Source: Bolinopsis microptera
Taxonomy: Eukaryota; Ctenophora; Tentaculata; Lobata; Bolinopsidae
Reading direction: 5' to 3'
NCBI RefSeq assembly: GCF_026151205.1
Contig: NC_087084.1
Coordinates: forward strand, 15,454,322 to 15,518,321
DNA: 64,000 bases
Made by a program: the position numbers and the translations under genes. The stretch's first letter is position 1, and every line of letters starts with the position of its first letter. The notes beneath the pieces were generated by a model, which was not told the DNA's origin, searched no databases, and worked only from the letters and a program-made list of their open reading frames with translations. Below, piece after piece: positions 21,309 through 33,600 of the stretch.

Positions 21309-22271
21309 GAAGTAAAGAAAGGAGGCTGCGAAATGAGTAGATGCAGCCATCTGAAATCTGAATCCAGCAGTTGTTTAGTTCTTCTTGGACTTTTTAGGAA
21401 TCGGGAAAAGATAGGCACGTTGTTTGTTGTCTCACGACATTACGGTCGTGTACTAACAGCTGATAAACTCACCTACCTATCAATCCAATTCTGCTCATTA
21501 TTCGTCAGTGATTGGGTGACGTGATCTGCAGATCACCGTGAGACTCCAGATCTCAGGAGGGCTAGTGGTCATCCCCCCGTGGTTTGCGTGGAATTAAGAC
21601 CTACGAGTGTTTTTCTTGATGGTGGAACAGCATGATACTGATAATTAATGACGTGGTTCAACTTCCGAGTGGGTCGTTATTGACCCAGTTGATCGATTTA
21701 AGAAGTTAAATCAACGTACAGGAGTAATGACCAAGATATAACATGTTTTATACTAATATTTGTAAAAGTTTGACAACATTATATTTAATTAATCAATTTT
21801 GTGATCCTAGTGGGTCGCTAATGACCCATTTAACCGATTTTTCGCAGTTTATGATGATAATCACTTGCTGAGAGGCGAGTTTGCAATTATGATGTCATGT
21901 TTTAGGCTGAATTAAAGAAGTTACATGGACATATGTAGTAATAAGCAAGTGAGCCGAGTGGGTCGTTAATGACCCGAATTCTCTATTTTTAAAAAGTTAG
22001 AGTCACACAGTATTGACCATATGTTTTTAACTTATGCTACAGTTTTTATTTTATCCTAACATCTTTGTTTCAGAAGTTAAAGCCGAAAAACCGTGATGGG
22101 TCGTTTGCGACCCGGACGAGTGGGTCGTATGCGACCATAGCTGTATCTTTTAAAGCAAACGAGATACAGATTAGCTTTTTTGGATATCTCATTTTTGCTG
22201 TAAAGTGACCTAGTGTGTTAAACGGCATCAAAATCGGCAAACTTTAAAACTCGTCGTCCCTAATGGGTTAA

Positions 22272-24030
22272 ACACATGGTCTGTGAGATGAATACAGTGT
22301 TTTTATATGTGGCATATATTATAGCCTTTATATGTAAGCTATATTATGTAGCCCTATATATAGCCCTATATATAGCCCGCTTGTGGATATTATTCGCGAG
22401 TTAAAAGCCTCGTCCCAGTTATTATATTTATCAAATATGCTCTAGCGGTATTTATAGCTATATTGCTAAGTGCTAATGCACACGCATTATATACGACCCT
22501 TTAATCTTATAAAGCGATATCCTCAATGAATTGAATATTTCACCAAACGGCTCGGATTCACTATTATTATCATTAATTCTCTATAGAATTGTCTCTTATC
22601 ATTGCCTCTGTAATAATCGGTATAATTACAATTATGAGATGCCCTGTAGTACTGGCTCAGTTAAGTGAAAGTGCTTCTAGGAGTACATAAAGCTATTAGT
22701 ATTATATCACATCTCTTTGATAGATTTTAACCATTTTACACACTCCTTTATACTACTCTTACACAGCTGATAGTTAATTATACAGGTCAAATAACATTTC
22801 TCAAATAACATTTCTCAAATAACATTTCTCAACCCTTCCTTCTCTACTGGTCTACTAGGCATGTAATATTAGAACTGCAAATTATTTTGATCTGTTGACT
22901 GAGATTTGTTTCGTATTGACTAATGGAGCATCACTCTGGACACAGTCTACACTGTCTACACTGTAGACTGTGTAGACAGTGTAGACTGCACGCACTTAGC
23001 TTAAATAATAATATTTGTCATATAATTCAGTTGGTAAGAAAGTAACATGCTCACAGTAGGCTGATGGTGCAGTGCACAGTGTACGATGACGCTGTTGGTT
23101 ACTGAGGGTGCAGTTACCATGGTTACTGAGGGTGCAGTTACCATGGTTTCCTGATAAGGCTAGTCTTATTTTACAATTTTCACTGTCAGTTTAATTTCCA
23201 CTCCAAGTATTTGTAGCGTCAGTGGCTTTTTATCTTTCTCTGATTGCTTGCGGAGGTATTGAACTAGAATTGTATCTTTCTCTGATAAATGTGAACGAGA
23301 TGAAGGTTCTGAATGCTTGCGGAGGTTCCTTCATATTTACACTTGCAGCCACGTTCTATTTGTTCTAGATCGTTCTATTTGTTCCTCACAAAATAACCTT
23401 TATTGAAGAGACGGTTGCTTGCGGAGGTTATTAGAAGAGTCACGAGGTGGAACTAATGTTTTGTTCTATTTTAAAACTTTAACTGTCCCGATATAGGAAT
23501 ACCACATATGAAGGTAATCTTCTTCTAAGCTTTCATTTGTAACAACAAATTAGACAAAGACAGAGAGTTGGAGAATTAATTAAATTCCAGACATTTTCAA
23601 AGAACTTCAGAGGGACCGAGGGTGGCATATCCAGTGGCATAACAAATAGGGTCCCGCTGAATACTAGGCCTACAGATTAAATTAAAACTTTATCAAATGA
23701 AGGTCTCTCCGAGGCGCACTCTGCAGTATTTTTCAGTATTTTTCAGTATTTTTTAATCAACCAACCCGGAATTTAATTTGTTGGTGGTGATTCACCTCTC
23801 GGACATGACGCAAGGCTTTCGTATGTAACAGCTGTGACCTCTCTCTCTGTGTGGCTCTCTTTAGAAACACAAATATGAGACGCTAATGTTGATGAAGGAG
23901 CAAATATAAACTATAAAGCTCCAGCTACCGCCCATTTATTATGCAACCTGCTAGTTTGTTCATTTGGAGCGTAGCATTATATTACTTGTTATAGATAATA
24001 TATTTTAATGCACTACATTACTAGTTACCA
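22272..24030. other. Intergenic with short repeats and a perfect hairpin
   Basis: A perfect inverted repeat lies at 22943-22988: 19-bp arms starting CAGTCTACACTG with an 8-bp loop. AATAACATTTCTCA is repeated about four times at 22790-22830. GTTACTGAGGGTGCAGTTACC is doubled at 23098-23140. GCTTGCGGAGGT occurs at about 23247, 23310 and 23415. One possible terminal exon, after CTCTTTAG at about 23866, reads KHKYETLMLMKEQI and then TAA; it is not recognised and weak. Confidence 0.45.
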
Positions 24031-24117
24031 TGGTTACCAGACTACATAGTGTAGATGGTACAGTTGAATAATGACCACTATGATTAATTCATGACCAGCA
24101 TGTTCCAGTGTTACTAG

Positions 24118-24362
24118 GGTTACTATAGTTACCATGGTTACCAGACCAGCATGTACCAGTGTTACTAGGGTTACTATAGTTACCATGGTTACCAGACCAG
24201 CATGTACCAGTGTTACTAGGGTTACTATAGTTTCCATGGTTACCAGACCAGCATGTACCAGTGTTACTAGGGTTACTATAGTTACCTACCATGGTTACCA
24301 GACGAGCATGTACCACTACCAGTGTTACTAGGGTTACTATAGTTACCATGGTTACCAGACCA
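24118..24362 (+). repeat. 51-bp minisatellite, about 4.7 copies
   Basis: The unit contains GTTACTATAGTTACCATGG, then TTACCAGACCAGCATGTACC and AGTGTTACTAGG. One copy has small insertions (about 24285-24317). The ORFs on both strands are artefacts. A related GTTACCATGGTTACCAGAC lies just upstream at about 24028. Confidence 0.95.
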
Positions 24363-24389
24363 GCATATACCAGTGCAGGTGACTGACAG

Positions 24390-24465
24390 TCAAGAACTGG
24401 TCGACATTAACATGCTTACAGCGGATACAGCCAGGTGTCTGAAATTCTCAAACCAAAGTATGAAT
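24390..24465 (+). CDS. Possible internal exon, unrecognised
   Basis: After GACTGACAG there are 1 + 25 codons reading QELVDINMLTADTARCLKFS then NQSMN, ending AAT|GTAAGC, a good donor. The alternative frames contain stops. I do not recognise the protein and found no matching neighbour exon; the 48-bp satellite starts 180 bp downstream and would lie in the following intron if this is real. Confidence 0.3.
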
Positions 24466-24644
24466 GTAAGCAGGGAGCCTCTTAAAAACTGTAATCTTGG
24501 CGAATGAGAGCAGTCAGTATTATATACATAGCGAGTATATCAGTCTAATAATAGGATAGCTGATCTGAATATGGGCCTCACAATCGTACAACTCATGAAT
24601 ATTAACAACGTTGAGAACAGAATAGTGGTTACCATGGTAACCAG

Positions 24645-27600
24645 ACTAGTGTATTTCTAGTGCTCTAGTGGAATTTAGCTTGTAGCTAGTGTATTACTAG
24701 TGGTGCTGTAGACTCATTGAGTTCAGCTTGTAGCTAGTGTATTACTAGTGGTGCTGTAGACTCATTGAGTTCAGCTTGTAGCTAGTGTATTACTAGTGGT
24801 GCTGTAGACTCATTGAGTTCAGCTTGTAGCTAGTGTATTACTAGTGGTGCTGTAGACTCATTGAGTTCAGCTTGTAGCTAGTGTATTACTAGTGGTGCTG
24901 TAGACTCATTGAGTTCAGCTTGTAGCTAGTGTATTACTAGTGGTGCTGTAGACTCATTGAGTTCAGCTTGTAGCTAGTGTATTACTAGTGGTGCTGTAGA
25001 CTCATTGAGTTCAGCTTGTAGCTAGTGTATTACTAGTGGTGCTGTAGACTCATTGAGTTCAGCTTGTAGCTAGTGTATTACTAGTGGTGCTGTAGACTCA
25101 TTGAGTTCAGCTTGTAGCTAGTGTATTACTAGTGGTGCTGTAGACTCATTGAGTTCAGCTTGTAGCTAGTGTATTACTAGTGGTGCTGTAGACTCATTGA
25201 GTTCAGCTTGTAGCTAGTGTATTACTAGTGGTGCTGTAGACTCATTGAGTTCAGCTTGTAGCTAGTGTATTACTAGTGGTGCTGTAGACTCATTGAGTTC
25301 AGCTTGTAGCTAGTGTATTACTAGTGGTGCTGTAGACTCATTGAGTTCAGCTTGTAGCTAGTGTATTACTAGTGGTGCTGTAGACTCATTGAGTTCAGCT
25401 TGTAGCTAGTGTATTACTAGTGGTGCTGTAGACTCATTGAGTTCAGCTTGTAGCTAGTGTATTACTAGTGGTGCTGTAGACTCATTGAGTTCAGCTTGTA
25501 GCTAGTGTATTACTAGTGGTGCTGTAGACTCATTGAGTTCAGCTTGTAGCTAGTGTATTACTAGTGGTGCTGTAGACTCATTGAGTTCAGCTTGTAGCTA
25601 GTGTATTACTAGTGGTGCTGTAGACTCATTGAGTTCAGCTTGTAGCTAGTGTATTACTAGTGGTGCTGTAGACTCATTGAGTTCAGCTTGTAGCTAGTGT
25701 ATTACTAGTGGTGCTGTAGACTCATTGAGTTCAGCTTGTAGCTAGTGTATTACTAGTGGTGCTGTAGACTCATTGAGTTCAGCTTGTAGCTAGTGTATTA
25801 CTAGTGGTGCTGTAGACTCATTGAGTTCAGCTTGTAGCTAGTGTATTACTAGTGGTGCTGTAGACTCATTGAGTTCAGCTTGTAGCTAGTGTATTACTAG
25901 TGGTGCTGTAGACTCATTGAGTTCAGCTTGTAGCTAGTGTATTACTAGTGGTGCTGTAGACTCATTGAGTTCAGCTTGTAGCTAGTGTATTACTAGTGGT
26001 GCTGTAGACTCATTGAGTTCAGCTTGTAGCTAGTGTATTACTAGTGGTGCTGTAGACTCATTGAGTTCAGCTTGTAGCTAGTGTATTACTAGTGGTGCTG
26101 TAGACTCATTGAGTTCAGCTTGTAGCTAGTGTATTACTAGTGGTGCTGTAGACTCATTGAGTTCAGCTTGTAGCTAGTGTATTACTAGTGGTGCTGTAGA
26201 CTCATTGAGTTCAGCTTGTAGCTAGTGTATTACTAGTGGTGCTGTAGACTCATTGAGTTCAGCTTGTAGCTAGTGTATTACTAGTGGTGCTGTAGACTCA
26301 TTGAGTTCAGCTTGTAGCTAGTGTATTACTAGTGGTGCTGTAGACTCATTGAGTTCAGCTTGTAGCTAGTGTATTACTAGTGGTGCTGTAGACTCATTGA
26401 GTTCAGCTTGTAGCTAGTGTATTACTAGTGGTGCTGTAGACTCATTGAGTTCAGCTTGTAGCTAGTGTATTACTAGTGGTGCTGTAGACTCATTGAGTTC
26501 AGCTTGTAGCTAGTGTATTACTAGTGGTGCTGTAGACTCATTGAGTTCAGCTTGTAGCTAGTGTATTACTAGTGGTGCTGTAGACTCATTGAGTTCAGCT
26601 TGTAGCTAGTGTATTACTAGTGGTGCTGTAGACTCATTGAGTTCAGCTTGTAGCTAGTGTATTACTAGTGGTGCTGTAGACTCATTGAGTTCAGCTTGTA
26701 GCTAGTGTATTACTAGTGGTGCTGTAGACTCATTGAGTTCAGCTTGTAGCTAGTGTATTACTAGTGGTGCTGTAGACTCATTGAGTTCAGCTTGTAGCTA
26801 GTGTATTACTAGTGGTGCTGTAGACTCATTGAGTTCAGCTTGTAGCTAGTGTATTACTAGTGGTGCTGTAGACTCATTGAGTTCAGCTTGTAGCTAGTGT
26901 ATTACTAGTGGTGCTGTAGACTCATTGAGTTCAGCTTGTAGCTAGTGTATTACTAGTGGTGCTGTAGACTCATTGAGTTCAGCTTGTAGCTAGTGTATTA
27001 CTAGTGGTGCTGTAGACTCATTGAGTTCAGCTTGTAGCTAGTGTATTACTAGTGGTGCTGTAGACTCATTGAGTTCAGCTTGTAGCTAGTGTATTACTAG
27101 TGGTGCTGTAGACTCATTGAGTTCAGCTTGTAGCTAGTGTATTACTAGTGGTGCTGTAGACTCATTGAGTTCAGCTTGTAGCTAGTGTATTACTAGTGGT
27201 GCTGTAGACTCATTGAGTTCAGCTTGTAGCTAGTGTATTACTAGTGGTGCTGTAGACTCATTGAGTTCAGCTTGTAGCTAGTGTATTACTAGTGGTGCTG
27301 TAGACTCATTGAGTTCAGCTTGTAGCTAGTGTATTACTAGTGGTGCTGTAGACTCATTGAGTTCAGCTTGTAGCTAGTGTATTACTAGTGGTGCTGTAGA
27401 CTCATTGAGTTCAGCTTGTAGCTAGTGTATTACTAGTGGTGCTGTAGACTCATTGAGTTCAGCTTGTAGCTAGTGTATTACTAGTGGTGCTGTAGACTCA
27501 TTGAGTTCAGCTTGTAGCTAGTGTATTACTAGTGGTGCTGTAGACTCATTGAGTTCAGCTTGTAGCTAGTGTATTACTAGTGGTGCTGTAGACTCATTGA

Positions 27601-30600
27601 GTTCAGCTTGTAGCTAGTGTATTACTAGTGGTGCTGTAGACTCATTGAGTTCAGCTTGTAGCTAGTGTATTACTAGTGGTGCTGTAGACTCATTGAGTTC
27701 AGCTTGTAGCTAGTGTATTACTAGTGGTGCTGTAGACTCATTGAGTTCAGCTTGTAGCTAGTGTATTACTAGTGGTGCTGTAGACTCATTGAGTTCAGCT
27801 TGTAGCTAGTGTATTACTAGTGGTGCTGTAGACTCATTGAGTTCAGCTTGTAGCTAGTGTATTACTAGTGGTGCTGTAGACTCATTGAGTTCAGCTTGTA
27901 GCTAGTGTATTACTAGTGGTGCTGTAGACTCATTGAGTTCAGCTTGTAGCTAGTGTATTACTAGTGGTGCTGTAGACTCATTGAGTTCAGCTTGTAGCTA
28001 GTGTATTACTAGTGGTGCTGTAGACTCATTGAGTTCAGCTTGTAGCTAGTGTATTACTAGTGGTGCTGTAGACTCATTGAGTTCAGCTTGTAGCTAGTGT
28101 ATTACTAGTGGTGCTGTAGACTCATTGAGTTCAGCTTGTAGCTAGTGTATTACTAGTGGTGCTGTAGACTCATTGAGTTCAGCTTGTAGCTAGTGTATTA
28201 CTAGTGGTGCTGTAGACTCATTGAGTTCAGCTTGTAGCTAGTGTATTACTAGTGGTGCTGTAGACTCATTGAGTTCAGCTTGTAGCTAGTGTATTACTAG
28301 TGGTGCTGTAGACTCATTGAGTTCAGCTTGTAGCTAGTGTATTACTAGTGGTGCTGTAGACTCATTGAGTTCAGCTTGTAGCTAGTGTATTACTAGTGGT
28401 GCTGTAGACTCATTGAGTTCAGCTTGTAGCTAGTGTATTACTAGTGGTGCTGTAGACTCATTGAGTTCAGCTTGTAGCTAGTGTATTACTAGTGGTGCTG
28501 TAGACTCATTGAGTTCAGCTTGTAGCTAGTGTATTACTAGTGGTGCTGTAGACTCATTGAGTTCAGCTTGTAGCTAGTGTATTACTAGTGGTGCTGTAGA
28601 CTCATTGAGTTCAGCTTGTAGCTAGTGTATTACTAGTGGTGCTGTAGACTCATTGAGTTCAGCTTGTAGCTAGTGTATTACTAGTGGTGCTGTAGACTCA
28701 TTGAGTTCAGCTTGTAGCTAGTGTATTACTAGTGGTGCTGTAGACTCATTGAGTTCAGCTTGTAGCTAGTGTATTACTAGTGGTGCTGTAGACTCATTGA
28801 GTTCAGCTTGTAGCTAGTGTATTACTAGTGGTGCTGTAGACTCATTGAGTTCAGCTTGTAGCTAGTGTATTACTAGTGGTGCTGTAGACTCATTGAGTTC
28901 AGCTTGTAGCTAGTGTATTACTAGTGGTGCTGTAGACTCATTGAGTTCAGCTTGTAGCTAGTGTATTACTAGTGGTGCTGTAGACTCATTGAGTTCAGCT
29001 TGTAGCTAGTGTATTACTAGTGGTGCTGTAGACTCATTGAGTTCAGCTTGTAGCTAGTGTATTACTAGTGGTGCTGTAGACTCATTGAGTTCAGCTTGTA
29101 GCTAGTGTATTACTAGTGGTGCTGTAGACTCATTGAGTTCAGCTTGTAGCTAGTGTATTACTAGTGGTGCTGTAGACTCATTGAGTTCAGCTTGTAGCTA
29201 GTGTATTACTAGTGGTGCTGTAGACTCATTGAGTTCAGCTTGTAGCTAGTGTATTACTAGTGGTGCTGTAGACTCATTGAGTTCAGCTTGTAGCTAGTGT
29301 ATTACTAGTGGTGCTGTAGACTCATTGAGTTCAGCTTGTAGCTAGTGTATTACTAGTGGTGCTGTAGACTCATTGAGTTCAGCTTGTAGCTAGTGTATTA
29401 CTAGTGGTGCTGTAGACTCATTGAGTTCAGCTTGTAGCTAGTGTATTACTAGTGGTGCTGTAGACTCATTGAGTTCAGCTTGTAGCTAGTGTATTACTAG
29501 TGGTGCTGTAGACTCATTGAGTTCAGCTTGTAGCTAGTGTATTACTAGTGGTGCTGTAGACTCATTGAGTTCAGCTTGTAGCTAGTGTATTACTAGTGGT
29601 GCTGTAGACTCATTGAGTTCAGCTTGTAGCTAGTGTATTACTAGTGGTGCTGTAGACTCATTGAGTTCAGCTTGTAGCTAGTGTATTACTAGTGGTGCTG
29701 TAGACTCATTGAGTTCAGCTTGTAGCTAGTGTATTACTAGTGGTGCTGTAGACTCATTGAGTTCAGCTTGTAGCTAGTGTATTACTAGTGGTGCTGTAGA
29801 CTCATTGAGTTCAGCTTGTAGCTAGTGTATTACTAGTGGTGCTGTAGACTCATTGAGTTCAGCTTGTAGCTAGTGTATTACTAGTGGTGCTGTAGACTCA
29901 TTGAGTTCAGCTTGTAGCTAGTGTATTACTAGTGGTGCTGTAGACTCATTGAGTTCAGCTTGTAGCTAGTGTATTACTAGTGGTGCTGTAGACTCATTGA
30001 GTTCAGCTTGTAGCTAGTGTATTACTAGTGGTGCTGTAGACTCATTGAGTTCAGCTTGTAGCTAGTGTATTACTAGTGGTGCTGTAGACTCATTGAGTTC
30101 AGCTTGTAGCTAGTGTATTACTAGTGGTGCTGTAGACTCATTGAGTTCAGCTTGTAGCTAGTGTATTACTAGTGGTGCTGTAGACTCATTGAGTTCAGCT
30201 TGTAGCTAGTGTATTACTAGTGGTGCTGTAGACTCATTGAGTTCAGCTTGTAGCTAGTGTATTACTAGTGGTGCTGTAGACTCATTGAGTTCAGCTTGTA
30301 GCTAGTGTATTACTAGTGGTGCTGTAGACTCATTGAGTTCAGCTTGTAGCTAGTGTATTACTAGTGGTGCTGTAGACTCATTGAGTTCAGCTTGTAGCTA
30401 GTGTATTACTAGTGGTGCTGTAGACTCATTGAGTTCAGCTTGTAGCTAGTGTATTACTAGTGGTGCTGTAGACTCATTGAGTTCAGCTTGTAGCTAGTGT
30501 ATTACTAGTGGTGCTGTAGACTCATTGAGTTCAGCTTGTAGCTAGTGTATTACTAGTGGTGCTGTAGACTCATTGAGTTCAGCTTGTAGCTAGTGTATTA

Positions 30601-33600
30601 CTAGTGGTGCTGTAGACTCATTGAGTTCAGCTTGTAGCTAGTGTATTACTAATGGTGCTGTAGACTCATTGAGTTCAGCTTGTAGCTAGTGTATTACTAG
30701 TGGTGCTGTAGACTCATTGAGTTCAGCTTGTAGCTAGTGTATTACTAGTGGTGCTGTAGACTCATTGAGTTCAGCTTGTAGCTAGTGTATTACTAGTGGT
30801 GCTGTAGACTCATTGAGTTCAGCTTGTAGCTAGTGTATTACTAGTGGTGCTGTAGACTCATTGAGTTCAGCTTGTAGCTAGTGTATTACTAGTGGTGCTG
30901 TAGACTCATTGAGTTCAGCTTGTAGCTAGTGTATTACTAGTGGTGCTGTAGACTCATTGAGTTCAGCTTGTAGCTAGTGTATTACTAGTGGTGCTGTAGA
31001 CTCATTGAGTTCAGCTTGTAGCTAGTGTATTACTAGTGGTGCTGTAGACTCATTGAGTTCAGCTTGTAGCTAGTGTATTACTAGTGGTGCTGTAGACTCA
31101 TTGAGTTCAGCTTGTAGCTAGTGTATTACTAGTGGTGCTGTAGACTCATTGAGTTCAGCTTGTAGCTAGTGTATTACTAGTGGTGCTGTAGACTCATTGA
31201 GTTCAGCTTGTAGCTAGTGTATTACTAGTGGTGCTGTAGACTCATTGAGTTCAGCTTGTAGCTAGTGTATTACTAGTGGTGCTGTAGACTCATTGAGTTC
31301 AGCTTGTAGCTAGTGTATTACTAGTGGTGCTGTAGACTCATTGAGTTCAGCTTGTAGCTAGTGTATTACTAGTGGTGCTGTAGACTCATTGAGTTCAGCT
31401 TGTAGCTAGTGTATTACTAGTGGTGCTGTAGACTCATTGAGTTCAGCTTGTAGCTAGTGTATTACTAGTGGTGCTGTAGACTCATTGAGTTCAGCTTGTA
31501 GCTAGTGTATTACTAGTGGTGCTGTAGACTCATTGAGTTCAGCTTGTAGCTAGTGTATTACTAGTGGTGCTGTAGACTCATTGAGTTCAGCTTGTAGCTA
31601 GTGTATTACTAGTGGTGCTGTAGACTCATTGAGTTCAGCTTGTAGCTAGTGTATTACTAGTGGTGCTGTAGACTCATTGAGTTCAGCTTGTAGCTAGTGT
31701 ATTACTAGTGGTGCTGTAGACTCATTGAGTTCAGCTTGTAGCTAGTGTATTACTAATGGTGCTGTAGACTCATTGAGTTCAGCTTGTAGCTAGTGTATTA
31801 CTAGTGGTGCTGTAGACTCATTGAGTTCAGCTTGTAGCTAGTGTATTACTAGTGGTGCTGTAGACTCATTGAGTTCAGCTTGTAGCTAGTGTATTACTAG
31901 TGGTGCTGTAGACTCATTGAGTTCAGCTTGTAGCTAGTGTATTACTAGTGGTGCTGTAGACTCATTGAGTTCAGCTTGTAGCTAGTGTATTACTAGTGGT
32001 GCTGTAGACTCATTGAGTTCAGCTTGTAGCTAGTGTATTACTAGTGGTGCTGTAGACTCATTGAGTTCAGCTTGTAGCTAGTGTATTACTAATGGTGCTG
32101 TAGACTCATTGAGTTCAGCTTGTAGCTAGTGTATTACTAGTGGTGCTGTAGACTCATTGAGTTCAGCTTGTAGCTAGTGTATTACTAGTGGTGCTGTAGA
32201 CTCATTGAGTTCAGCTTGTAGCTAGTGTATTACTAGTGGTGCTGTAGACTCATTGAGTTCAGCTTGTAGCTAGTGTATTACTAATGGTGCTGTAGACTCA
32301 TTGAGTTCAGCTTGTAGCTAGTGTATTACTAATGGTGCTGTAGACTCATTGAGTTCAGCTTGTAGCTAGTGTATTACTAGTGGTGCTGTAGACTCATTGA
32401 GTTCAGCTTGTAGCTAGTGTATTACTAGTGGTGCTGTAGACTCATTGAGTTCAGCTTGTAGCTAGTGTATTACTAGTGGTGCTGTAGACTCATTGAGTTC
32501 AGCTTGTAGCTAGTGTATTACTAGTGGTGCTGTAGACTCATTGAGTTCAGCTTGTAGCTAGTGTATTACTAGTGGTGCTGTAGACTCATTGAGTTCAGCT
32601 TGTAGCTAGTGTATTACTAGTGGTGCTGTAGACTCATTGAGTTCAGCTTGTAGCTAGTGTATTACTAGTGGTGCTGTAGACTCATTGAGTTCAGCTTGTA
32701 GCTAGTGTATTACTAGTGGTGCTGTAGACTCATTGAGTTCAGCTTGTAGCTAGTGTATTACTAGTGGTGCTGTAGACTCATTGAGTTCAGCTTGTAGCTA
32801 GTGTATTACTAGTGGTGCTGTAGACTCATTGAGTTCAGCTTGTAGCTAGTGTATTACTAGTGGTGCTGTAGACTCATTGAGTTCAGCTTGTAGCTAGTGT
32901 ATTACTAGTGGTGCTGTAGACTCATTGAGTTCAGCTTGTAGCTAGTGTATTACTAGTGGTGCTGTAGACTCATTGAGTTCAGCTTGTAGCTAGTGTATTA
33001 CTAGTGGTGCTGTAGACTCATTGAGTTCAGCTTGTAGCTAGTGTATTACTAGTGGTGCTGTAGACTCATTGAGTTCAGCTTGTAGCTAGTGTATTACTAG
33101 TGGTGCTGTAGACTCATTGAGTTCAGCTTGTAGCTAGTGTATTACTAGTGGTGCTGTAGACTCATTGAGTTCAGCTTGTAGCTAGTGTATTACTAGTGGT
33201 GCTGTAGACTCATTGAGTTCAGCTTGTAGCTAGTGTATTACTAGTGGTGCTGTAGACTCATTGAGTTCAGCTTGTAGCTAGTGTATTACTAGTGGTGCTG
33301 TAGACTCATTGAGTTCAGCTTGTAGCTAGTGTATTACTAGTGGTGCTGTAGACTCATTGAGTTCAGCTTGTAGCTAGTGTATTACTAGTGGTGCTGTAGA
33401 CTCATTGAGTTCAGCTTGTAGCTAGTGTATTACTAGTGGTGCTGTAGACTCATTGAGTTCAGCTTGTAGCTAGTGTATTACTAGTGGTGCTGTAGACTCA
33501 TTGAGTTCAGCTTGTAGCTAGTGTATTACTAGTGGTGCTGTAGACTCATTGAGTTCAGCTTGTAGCTAGTGTATTACTAGTGGTGCTGTAGACTCATTGA

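Larger units (their letters stand above)
19614..22267. mobile_element. piggyBac-like non-autonomous element with long inverted arms
   Basis: The element is flanked by TTAA at 19610-19613 and 22268-22271 and begins and ends with the inverted repeat CCCATTAGGGACGA, as expected for TTAA-targeting piggyBac-type elements. Inverted arms of about 600 bp (about 19970-20570 and 21535-22137) are nearly identical. Each arm carries spaced near-palindromes of the form GGGTC-N6-GACCC: left at 19630, 19970 (imperfect), 19994, 20132, 20280 and 20422; right at 21671, 21812, 21960, 22098 and 22122 (imperfect). The centre (about 20850-21530) has no recognised transposase; the 89- and 64-aa frames are unassigned. 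A SINE fragment sits in the left arm at about 20575-20765. Mobilisation would need a transposase from elsewhere. Confidence 0.85.

Noticed and set aside
24034-24349. Short ORFs on both strands
   Set aside because: 51-bp minisatellite.
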